Source: Amanita rubescens (Eukaryota > Basidiomycota > Agaricomycetes > Agaricales > Amanitaceae). From it: DNA of 64,000 nucleotides. This document shows positions 12,150-20,671 of the stretch, one piece after another; position 1 is the stretch's first letter, and each line of letters begins with the position of its first letter. The DNA lies in assembly GCA_015039365.1 (NCBI GenBank), contig WION01000039.1, positions 1 through 64,000 on the forward strand, read 5' to 3'. The notes under the pieces are model-generated. The model had not been told where the DNA came from and made no database searches. It saw nothing but the letters and a program-made list of their open reading frames with translations. The position numbers and the translations under genes were made by a program.

Positions 12150-12836
12150 TGTCATATCCCGTTCCAGACTCCACCCAAACTCCATGACCTCGGACCCCGA
12201 TGGACTCCTGACTATACCCATGACCACTTTCCACCCATGTCGCATCTCATATCAAGCCTATGCCAAAACTCCGAAAACTCCGTGACAACTCCGTGACAAA
12301 CTCCGTGACGGACTCCGTCACAACTCCGTCACAACTCCGTGCATATTCGCTAAGTTCCTTTCTACATATTCTCCATACTTGTTTCACCTCTTGTTTCATC
12401 TCGGGTATCACTGGTATCATTATCCCTTCGTACCATATGCTCTACTCCACTTCCTGTTCCATATCTCTATGGTTTCCTCGCTTATCAGAACACGGCCATA
12501 GAACCCCTTGTCGGACTACGTATATAAGGCCTCACTTGTATTCATACAGTAGTCCGAATATTGACTTGGATTGTGCCCCAACTCGTATTGACTCCCTGTC
12601 TTTCATCGTCTCAGACCTCACCCAGACCGCTCACCCTTCGGACTCTGGTCCCGGACTCCATCCCGGACTCCAGAGCGTTCTCCAGAAGTTTAGGCAAGAC
12701 GTACGTTAGCACGGCGCAGCTCGCACGCTGAAGCCTAGCCTTTCCCCACTACGTCCCGGACTCCGTTATACTCCGTCCTTCCCCATCCGCGGCTTAGTTC
12801 CCGGGCTCCGTCCCAATTAGGATCACCGTCCTTACA
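12150..12836 (+). repeat. Right LTR
   Basis: 687-bp copy of the left LTR. The differences seen are all transitions (for example CCTG/CCCG near the start and CACCATCC/CACCGTCC near the end). Confidence 0.93.
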
Positions 12837-12841
12837 AGGAG

Positions 12842-12891
12842 GAGGAATATCTCAGACAGAATTTCATCAGGAAAACGGTGGGGGCTTGGTA
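12842..12891 (-). pseudogene. F-box start of paralogue B, cut off by the LTR element
   Basis: The minus strand reads PHRFPDEILSEIFLLL up to the retrotransposon. On the other side of the element the reading resumes as RDAPIALHRV at 9309. Paralogue A shows the undisturbed order EIFLLLCDKPIALHHL. With the AGGAG duplication this fixes the insertion point inside the F-box. Upstream of PHRF the coding resemblance stops and AT-rich repeats begin. Confidence 0.85.
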
Positions 12892-13333
12892 TATATAGAT
12901 AGTTCTGATCAACCATTCCCACACTGCAATTAGTATATAAGACATTATCAGGGCTTATCTGCTGTTCAAAGAGTTGTAACAAAGGATCAGGCAATGATAC
13001 ACTACCAGTCATTATTGTAGGATGTGATAAATGAATTCCAGTCTATAATTACTGTATAAGACATTGCCAGGGCTTACAGCTGATATATCTGAATTGCATT
13101 GAGGGATTTCCACTGATAAATTGCACAACATTCTTGTAAAATGTGATCAAGAATTCTCATTCTGCTGCTGTTGCATATGATATGATCAGGTCTTAAAGTC
13201 TTTTTATCTGAATGTTATTGAATGGTACATTCCTTGACATTCTTGTGAGATGTGATCAATGAATTCCACTCTGCAGCTTCTATGTTAAGACATTATCAGG
13301 TCATAAAATATGTATATACTAAACCCGGGTGGG
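12892..13333. repeat. Four degenerate ~115-bp repeats
   Basis: AAGACATTATCAGG-like words recur near 12940, 13055, 13175 and 13290, within units that also share GATGTGATNAATGAATTCC. The block is AT-rich and non-coding. Similar wording (GACCTTATAATGTC) occurs in the element at 28020-31217 near 29520. It separates the F-box start from the KDZ element. Confidence 0.6.
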
Positions 13334-13364
13334 TCACATACCAGTACTTTACACTCCCCCCCCA

Positions 13365-13630
13365 GTCTGATTAGACTCCGATAGGACTCCTAAGACTCCT
13401 ATAGGACTCTGATCACTGTCCGATCAAAAATCAAAAAAATGTGTAAAAAGGTAAAATACATGTTTTGCATTGTTTGGTTAGTCCAATTAGACTCCTAGGA
13501 CTCCTATAGGACTCTGATCACTGTCCAATAAAAAAATCAAAAATTTGTAAAAAGGTAAAATACATGTTTTGCATTGTTTGGTCAGTCCATTAGACTCCTA
13601 GGACTCCTATAGGACTGCAATCACTGTCTG
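13365..13630. repeat. ~107-bp tandem subterminal repeats
   Basis: Two and a half copies of a unit carry AGACTCCTAGGACTCCTATA, TCACTGTCC and GGTAAAATACATGTTTTGCA. They lie just inside the left end of the KDZ element and may be transposase binding sites. Confidence 0.8.
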
Positions 13631-13991
13631 ACAAAAAAGAATTGCTTAAAATCCTTAAAAACTGTGCTTGTATTGGTTGTTTATGTTTGTTTATGTTTGT
13701 TTATGTTTGCTCATGCTCAGCAATGTATTGAGAATGTAGCCATGAGCTGGAGAAGACAGTTGTCCATGTATGAGAAAATGTTGTTTAAGGTATAATATTA
13801 GTTAATTGAGAATAGTGTAGTCATGAATTGGAGAAGACAGATAGTTGTCAACTTGTCCATGTATGAGAAAGTGTTGTCAAGGATGATGTATTTGTATTTA
13901 TTTATAATATCAGTTAATGTAGAGGGTTTTGTATATACTTGCATATGTTTGATATAGTACATTTTACTCTAATATGATACAGATACAGATT
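13631..13991. other. Non-coding interior of KDZ element
   Basis: AT-rich DNA with three GTTTATGTTT repeats and two copies of an ATGA(G/A)(C/T)TGGAGAAGACAG segment. It would form the 3' untranslated side of the transposase gene. No gene was seen. Confidence 0.5.
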
Positions 13992-16100
13992 CTACAAGCC
14001 ACTACCTTCACTGTCACCAGACACATCATTAAATTTACCCTTTGCTAGCTTCTTGCAAACATGAGTTGTATGATATGTCAACATTGTGTGCAAAAACCAA
14101 TTAAAGTTCCCTGGAGTCATCTTTCTGAGGACTGAATCAAAACCTCCCAACCATGCATTTAGCTGTTCACAAGCTTGTGTATTGAATGCACTTTTTTGGT
14201 ATGACTGACCATCCCTTCCTCTGCCTGTCACTACAAGATTTGGGGCAGAACCATCCCTTGGTGTGGGGTTGCACCATTCTCGGCATAAATTATCATCAAC
14301 AGAGTGATTTGTGTAATGGTATGAATCCACAATAAATCGACTTGTTTTGCCCCATGTTTGTTCCCAGCTACCATTGCTAACACTGGTTCTCAGTACTAGG
14401 CAGGCCTTATCAATGCAAATGTAGTCTGGCCTTGACTCTTCTGTTGGGAACACTTGTTCCAAGAAGTTTAATATATTAGTAGGTGACTCTGCATTTGCAA
14501 ACTTAGCCCAAGCCACAACAACTCCACATGGAGCACATATTGTCTCCACACAATAAGTTCTGGAGGGTATGAAGTGATCTCTGCTTCTGGGGCTATTTAT
14601 GACAACTTCCTGATCATGTGGTTGCTGATTGTTTGGTTGCTGGGCCATCCATGGCCAGGTATCATCTGTATGCCTAAGGGCTCTCCTATACCCACTTAAC
14701 TGCTTTGTTTGGTGGTTTCTGATAAACCTCTGCCACTTTGCCTGGTGTGCTGGACATGCTAATGTACCTTCTACTTTCTGCTCAGTGCAACCAGACACAT
14801 GACACTGACCACCATACAAATCTTCATGCAATGCACAATAAACTCCACCACGTGAATTTAAAAGCTCTGATGTGCAATCTGTGTATGCACATGTTGTATG
14901 TCCTGTCACAATTCCATCAACTACCACCATCTTCACAGGTGATCTGATATTATCCACATCCTCATTTTCTGATTCACTATCTGATAGTGCTTCTGACCTC
15001 CTGTGCTTCTGAGTACATTCTTTGCATGAATGTCCATCTGCAGCTCTAATCACACCACTTTCACCCAAAATATGAAATGCTTCCTTTGTCACCTCCTCAA
15101 TTGGCAAATTGTCTCTAAGAGTCAGATTCACATTTGACATGGATCCAATCATTCTGATAGATTCTTGAACAAATGCCTGCCATATTTGCCTTCTGCTGAC
15201 CTTTCCCACATCCAATTTTTGTGAAGCACAGAATGCATCATTCCAGAATTCAGTGTAAGCTGAAGTAGATGCATGGAAATTGTATACACCACTCAAGACA
15301 GTGGAGGTAAATGATCTGTCAACCCAAAAACTCTGTCCAATTTTGATATATTTTGCAGAGTTCAGGTAAGTTCTTTCTGGTTGCTCCAGAAAGCCAGTAG
15401 GTGACCTTTCATGGTCTGCATAGTAAATGGTTTTGCATGTATCACAGGATCCTGCTAAAACTGGAACATTGTCATAGGCTCTAAAACCTTTGATCAAAGT
15501 GACATATGGTATATCCCTTTGCTTGGTGCTCATGAGCAAAGAGCGTGGATTACATTTTTGTGTCTGGCATACAGCAGCATCAGGACATATGATATGAATA
15601 GGCTCTATGGTCTTGTGAGAGACAGGCTTCAGTTTTCTATGAAGTTTTAATAGCTTGGCTAAACCATCAAGCTTCATGGCTAATGCAATTGTGATATGCT
15701 CCTGCCGTGCTGCTATGGGCATATCATCATCTTCCATTAGCAAACATCCAGCTGGTCCCTCCAATTTCTGTCTTAATGATCTTGCAAGCACCCTGATCCA
15801 AGCAGTAGCCTTTGTGGGCCTCTCTCCTCCATATTTTTTCACTTGTTGGCGTCCATGCAACCTTAGTAGCTGCACATTTTCTGTCAAACTGAATAGTATG
15901 ACAAGTACACTGGACAATGAGATAGTTGAATTAAAGTTTTGCATAACAAAATCACTGAATTGTTGGAAGGTTATGTCTGGGAATGGGCTTTCAGTCAAGC
16001 CTGAAGCTGTAGCTCTTGGTATACATGCAAACAGCAAAAATACTCCCAACCAAGTCTGTGCCAAGCAGACAATCCTGAAGATAACCATAAAAAACAACAA
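13992..16100 (-). CDS. KDZ-superfamily transposase with CxC5/CxC6 cysteine clusters
   Basis: A single open frame of 702 residues. A first cysteine cluster (about 170-225) has CPDAAVCQTQKC and CDTC, as in CxC5. A second (about 405-455) has CAYTDC, CALH, CHVSGC and CPAH, as in CxC6. An acidic linker separates them. The C-terminal part looks like an RNase H-fold catalytic domain. Candidate acidic residues are D564 (ICIDKAC), D592 (FIVDSYHYTNH) and E645 (NTQACEQLNAWLGG). CxC clusters are DNA-binding modules described with Kyakuja-Dileera-Zisupton transposases of mushrooms. The hydrophobic first 35 residues are odd, so the true start may be downstream or in an upstream exon. The frame is intact, so the protein may be active. 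Confidence 0.8.
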   Translation of the reverse strand: MLFFMVIFRIVCLAQTWLGVFLLFACIPRATASGLTESPFPDITFQQFSDFVMQNFNSTISLSSVLVILFSLTENVQLLRLHGRQQVKKYGGERPTKATAWIRVLARSLRQKLEGPAGCLLMEDDDMPIAARQEHITIALAMKLDGLAKLLKLHRKLKPVSHKTIEPIHIICPDAAVCQTQKCNPRSLLMSTKQRDIPYVTLIKGFRAYDNVPVLAGSCDTCKTIYYADHERSPTGFLEQPERTYLNSAKYIKIGQSFWVDRSFTSTVLSGVYNFHASTSAYTEFWNDAFCASQKLDVGKVSRRQIWQAFVQESIRMIGSMSNVNLTLRDNLPIEEVTKEAFHILGESGVIRAADGHSCKECTQKHRRSEALSDSESENEDVDNIRSPVKMVVVDGIVTGHTTCAYTDCTSELLNSRGGVYCALHEDLYGGQCHVSGCTEQKVEGTLACPAHQAKWQRFIRNHQTKQLSGYRRALRHTDDTWPWMAQQPNNQQPHDQEVVINSPRSRDHFIPSRTYCVETICAPCGVVVAWAKFANAESPTNILNFLEQVFPTEESRPDYICIDKACLVLRTSVSNGSWEQTWGKTSRFIVDSYHYTNHSVDDNLCREWCNPTPRDGSAPNLVVTGRGRDGQSYQKSAFNTQACEQLNAWLGGFDSVLRKMTPGNFNWFLHTMLTYHTTHVCKKLAKGKFNDVSGDSEGSGL

Positions 16101-16149
16101 ACTGCATATTTCAAAATCAGGTTAACACAATCTTACACTGCAAGCCTTA

Positions 16150-19100
16150 CTAATTCTTCTTCTTCTTCTTTGACTTCTTCCCTGTGCCTTCTTCATCCTC
16201 AATATTATCCTTCTTGCCCTTCCTTCCCTTCCTTCCTTTATTCTGTTTTTCCCTCTCCTTATACCATTCTGCCAAGTCATGAAATTCATATAGTCCCTTC
16301 TGATTTGTCCAAATTTCAGAATCAGGAGAAGAGTCCTGATCATCTTGCAACCACTTCTGCATATCAGGGTGGTTGGAGACCTGAGGAAATAACTTCTTGT
16401 AATGTGAGTACCACATGGATTTAGAAACCACCATGTCAATGATGTCTTGGCCTGCAGGTTTCCTACCAGGCCACTCCCCTCCCTTAACCTTCTTTGTGAG
16501 AGTTGAGAAGGCTCTGAGAATAGTCTGATATTTCAAGTAAGACACCCTCACACCATCACGATCAACTGGAGCATCAGGTTCCCTGAAAAGATGAACAGGT
16601 ATTCCAAGTAGTGTTGCTATCTCTTTCCTAGAAAGAGACACAAGTTGGTTCATGGCCTGACTGATAGGACCAACAGTAACACTAGCAGAATGAGAATGGG
16701 AAGGGTTTAATGCTTTATCATCCTCCTGTGAGTTAGTCAGTAATGCCCAGAGTAACAATTAATCAGAAACTTCACCAGAGCCATGACAAGGGAGTATTCC
16801 CCTTTGTCATTGGACCAGGCAGCTGAATCATTAAGCTGGATAGCTTTCTGATACCTTCCTTTCAGGCTCCAGTTGCCTTCTTCAAACACATAAATTCTCT
16901 GATCTTTGTCTGGAATTTTGTTATGTTTATGTACTTTTGGAGAAAAATGGCTAACTCACTCTTGATAGGGGAGTATCTGTCCCCCAGGTCTGTAAGGACA
17001 GGTGCCATGGTCTGGTTAACTTCAACCTTGATGACCATCTGGGGCTTGGTAGAAGATGATGGGATCTCTCCAAGCTGATATACTTTCACTTTCCCAACCA
17101 ATGACCCAATCCCTGTCTCCTTTGTTTTCTCTGCATCAGCCAAGTTAAAAACATTTCCTTCAGCTCTCCCACGCAAAACCCCCTCTGTGGTAGATGAAGA
17201 GCCATGTGGGGGGTGAGAAGTACCCATGTGTACATCTAATTTTGGGTGAGTCCAAGTGGTTCAGGTTAGGATAAAGTATGAAACCACCATGATCATCAAA
17301 CATATTTCCAGGAATATTCTACAGGAGCAATGTCAGCCAAACTGGCATTAGGCTTACCTTCAAGCAATATTTTTTACTACTTACCAGTTCATCACCATCC
17401 AAAATCTGGTTATTATAAGTCATCAATAAAGTACAGATCAGTATTGACCTTACCTTTTCTTCTGTTCCATCAATGTAATCTAAACCCTCATCTTCCTCTA
17501 ACTCATTAACAGCTTCAAGGCTCTACTTTTGTTTATCAGCTAGCCAAAGGTGATAAATTGCAACTCACTGTTTTCCCCTTCCCCTTGTCAGTTAACTCAT
17601 CCTCCCTGCCCTCATTTGTTTTCCCAACATCTCCAAGGCCCCCTTTTTCACCCTTACCAAGATCCTGCTGTTGTATAAATAAAATTTAACTAGTATGGTT
17701 ATTAATATCAAAACTCACCTCAACTGACTTATCTACACTCTCCTCATCACTCTCCTCTTCCTCAGTGGGAGTACCATCCTCTTGTACATATTCACTCCCT
17801 GAATCCTCTGGCTCAATCACCTCTTGTTCCCGGCGGGAACGTGTGACTTGTTGTTGAAGTTTACTATGTACTTGTAAACGGCCAGATCGTGGGCGCTCTG
17901 GAGGTGCAACTGTTATGCCACTTTGTTCAAGAATTTGTTCAGTTCTGTTAAAAGGATGTAGGTACATAGATACATATTTACGTATGGAAACACATGGGGG
18001 GTGGGACACGTCACAAAGTGGGACGGGTCACCAAGGGCAGGATAGATGGCCAGGGGTGCAGGTACATTGACAAGCCAGGGGGCATGGGTCAAGTCATAGA
18101 GGGGGCGGGTGAGTTTCCGAGGGTGCGTGTGAGTTACCGAGGGTGCAGGCATGAGTTACCGAGGTGCGGACATGTTACGAAGGGTGCGCATGGAGTTACG
18201 AAGGGTGCGCGTGGAGTTACGAAGGGTGCGCGTGGATTGCCGAGGGTGTGTGCGAGTTACCAAGGGTGCGTGCATATGTTCCGATGGGTGCGGGTGAGTT
18301 ACCGATGGTGCGGGCATGTTACGAAGGGTGTGGGTGGGTTGCCGAGGGTGCGGGCATGTTACGAAGGGTGCAGGTGAGTTACCGAGGGTGCAGGTGGGTT
18401 ACGAAGGATGCGGGGTGGGTTACGAAGGGTGGGGTGGGTTACGAAGGGTGTGGGTGAGTTACGAAGGGTGTGGGTGAGTTACGAAGGGTGTGGGTGAGTT
18501 ACGAAGGGTGTGGGTGAGTTACGAAGGGTGTGGGTGAGTCGTCGAGGGTGTGAGGTGGGCCAGGGGGTGCGAGACGGGTTATCGAGGGTACGAGTGTGTT
18601 GCCAAGGGTACAGGTGCGTCGCCGAGGGTGTGGGTGAGTTGCCAAGGGTGCAGGGTGAGCATGGGTGCAAGCAGGGGGGATGGGAAGGTGGGGACCTGGT
18701 CAGCACTAGTAAACGTAAGTAGGGACACTACGCACCGTGTTAATTCACCCCTTGGTTACGAGGAAGCCGTGGTAGGGGCACGGGGTTGTGGGCGGTTGCG
18801 AGTGGGGTCGGACAATCCCGGGTGGTGGTGAAGTGGGCGCGAATGGGCGCGAATGGGCGTGAGTGGGTGAATGAGGTGGTCCGGGGTCGAAAAAGGTGGT
18901 AGGGGGTAGTGGTCCGTGTCAGAAGAGAAGGGAGGGAGGAGGGAGTACTTACCTGGGGCTGTTGGCAGCCGTGGTGTCTTCCTTTGCTCGAGAAGCTGAG
19001 GTTTTCCTATAAAAAACAGTGAGCAGGACGTGAGAGAGGAACGGGGGAGGCCCTACCTGTTTCCCTTGCCTCGTTTGCTTGTCGTCGCCTTGTCGATGGC

Positions 19101-19265
19101 CTGATCGGAGCCATCGTCGTCGTCGTCCTTCTTCTTTCCCTTCGTCTTCTTCTTGTGCTCAGGGCTGCCTTGAGTGGATATGGTGGATCTGGCCCTCTTG
19201 CGGCCCTTTCGCGGTGGCGAGGTGATGGCAGCGGACGCGTTGGCTGATGCGCGAGTGGTGGGCAT
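16150..19265 (-). CDS. Second gene of the KDZ element, multi-exon, function unknown
   Basis: A start at 19265 (MPTTRASANASAAI) leads through Lys-rich exons joined in phase: 19265-19057, 19006-18953, 17944-17719, 17667-17569 and 17522-17454, with GTAAGT-type donors. The product is basic then acidic (KKKDDDDDGSD, EEEESDEESVDKS), likely nuclear. Further coding pieces at about 17390-16862 (VGKVKVYQLGEI) and 16740-16150 (VGPISQAMNQLVSLSRKEI, then AFSTLTKKVKGG) end in a poly-Lys tail. These last segments resemble a protein often found beside CxC5-type transposases in mushroom genomes (recalled, not searched). Splicing of 17453-16760 is unresolved and one reading near 17285 seems frameshifted, so it may be damaged. 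Intron 2 spans 1008 nt and contains a minisatellite. Confidence 0.6.
18000..18680. repeat. G-rich minisatellite inside an intron
   Basis: About 30 units of 18-21 bp on the theme GAGTTACGAAGGGTGTGGGT. Units at 18441-18540 are five almost perfect 20-bp copies; flanking ones diverge (GTTACCGAGGGTGCGG). The array lies wholly inside the 1008-nt intron (18952-17945) of the KDZ element's second gene. There are no unique spacers, so it is not a CRISPR array. The Gly-rich frames across it are repeat artefacts. Confidence 0.9.
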
Positions 19266-19722
19266 GGTCGTTGATACGTGTGAACCGTCGTGACGCTGTG
19301 TCACAATTACGTGACAAGATAATGACCATGTCCAAATGCATGGCCTGAACAAGCATGGCACAATATTAATACATAGTACTAGTGCCAAATATGTAAAGAC
19401 ATACATAAACAAGGTAATGGAATAGAATTACATACATTTAATGTGAAAGTTTGTGATATATTGACATATTCCTATTGCAGTCTGATTTGTCCGATTTATT
19501 CCGGTTGTAGTCCGTCGGAAGGCTTCCTATTGTCTCCGATTAAGGTCCGATGACATTTCCGGACTGGGATCGGACACCAATCAGACTGTAGTAGGAATTT
19601 TACCCTTATTCTATTAATGATTTTTCAAAATCGGATTCTGATCGGACTCCGGTAGGACTCCTAGGACTCCTATCGGACTCCGACCGGAATAGGGGGGGGA
19701 CAGTAAAGACCTCGTCACATAC

Positions 19723-20338
19723 CCACACCCGTAGAGGGTACGGGTGGGGGTCTACACTTTGTAGACCCTTGCTCAAACCCGTACCCTTGTCTCTGGTTCG
19801 GGTAAAGCAGGAAAACCAGTACGTACCTAACCCGCATCCATGCTAGGATAGGGAGGGGTGCAGGCAGTCTACCATACTATTCCAAGTCATTGTACACTAT
19901 GTTTTCGAATGTGAATCCGACCCTTTGTGCATTCTACTGCTCCCTTGTTGTCACAGTTGCCATCTCCTTCGGAACGGGGGGTGCCGCCCATCTGCAATCA
20001 ACCAACATCAGTCCTAAACTTAAGTATGCCTTGAATCCGAGTGTGTACAAACCACGTGCAATTCGTGCTGCCTTGTTTGTATTCTTACAAACCGAACATC
20101 ATCCTAATAGCGAACACATCAGCCAAGTGCCAGCTTATATTAGGTAGACCCAAAGCAAGCTTACCCCATCTGTCTCCCCCTGCGTGTATCTCATCCAACC
20201 CGCATTGTTCCCTAGGCTGGCCTGCTGCGATCGACTGGTGCGCTGACTACCATCAAGACCGATCAGTGAAACAGCGAGGAGAGAGAGGAGAAACGAGGGA
20301 CGTATCTTCGACTGAGCTGTGCTCGCATGGCTGGTGAG
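19723..20338. other. Spacer between KDZ element and DnaJ relic
   Basis: Contains alternating ACCCGTACCC and GGGTACGGGT words (19722-19860), also seen at 25700-25790 and around 13325. They suggest an older G-rich repeat into which the KDZ element inserted. Short plus-strand frames from 19890 show no known domain. Confidence 0.45.
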
Positions 20339-20354
20339 TCTCTCTCACTGCCAC

Positions 20355-20671
20355 CAGTCTCCCCCAAGACAACATCAAACGCGCTTACTGCCGCCTCGCC
20401 ATCATTCAAACACCACACCCAGATAAGAACCTACATGACCCCACCACCGCTGAACGATCACCATCGCTTACTAAACTTTGTCAGATCCTGAGCAGAGGAG
20501 GCGTTATAACGAGTTGGGCACTAAAGCTGGGATGCTGGAGGGAGGGTATGTTGATCCAGAACAGGTGTTTAGCATGTTGTTTGGTGGGGAGAAGTTTGTG
20601 CTGATCATTGGGAGTATTAGTTTAGCGAAGGAGATGAAGGCAGCAATGCAAGAGGCTGGGGGAGACCGTTG
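20355..20671 (+). pseudogene. DnaJ-type chaperone, N-terminal part
   Basis: The reading NIKRAYCRLAIIQTPHPDKN includes the HPD motif of a J-domain, which stimulates Hsp70 ATPase. It runs to LTKLCQILS. The next frame continues DPEQRRRYNELGTKAGM, then DPEQVFSMLFGG, as in fungal DnaJ proteins with a C-terminal X-domain. The frame change falls where a CAGATCCTG word appears once but the family pattern needs it twice, so slippage may have deleted about ten bases. The gene is then cut by the element at 20672. Its later part resumes at 23281. Confidence 0.78.

Larger units (their letters stand above)
9310..12836 (+). mobile_element. Gag-only LTR retrotransposon (3527 bp)
   Basis: Two 687-bp LTRs beginning TGTCATATCC and ending CCTTACA bound the element. 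It is flanked by the 5-bp duplication AGGAG at 9305-9309 and 12837-12841. The interior has one intact gag gene and a polypurine tract next to the right LTR, but no reverse transcriptase, RNase H or integrase. This matches the TR-GAG type of non-autonomous Ty3-like element, which relies on another element's enzymes. The two LTRs differ at about eight positions, all transitions, so insertion was fairly recent. It is inserted inside the F-box of paralogue B. Confidence 0.9.
13342..19713 (-). mobile_element. KDZ-type DNA transposon with CxC5/CxC6 transposase (6.37 kb)
   Basis: The left end is CAGTACTTTACACTCCCCCC and the right end GGGGGGACAGTAAAGACCTC. TCACATAC occurs at 13334-13341 and 19715-19722; nine bases, GTCACATAC, can be counted if the boundary is shifted by one. 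Both genes run on the minus strand: a second gene at 16150-19265 and a 702-residue transposase at 13992-16100. Subterminal zones contain repeated GACTCCTATAGGACTC words. It is the only element of this end type in the window that codes for a transposase, so it is the natural helper for the shorter elements. Confidence 0.87.

Noticed and set aside
18441..18540. CRISPR-like regular repeats
   Set aside because: Units abut directly with no unique spacers; it is a simple minisatellite in a eukaryotic intron.
17994..18831. Gly/Val/Cys-rich open frames at 17994-18831 on both strands
   Set aside because: They run across the 20-bp minisatellite, and their regular composition is a product of the repeat.
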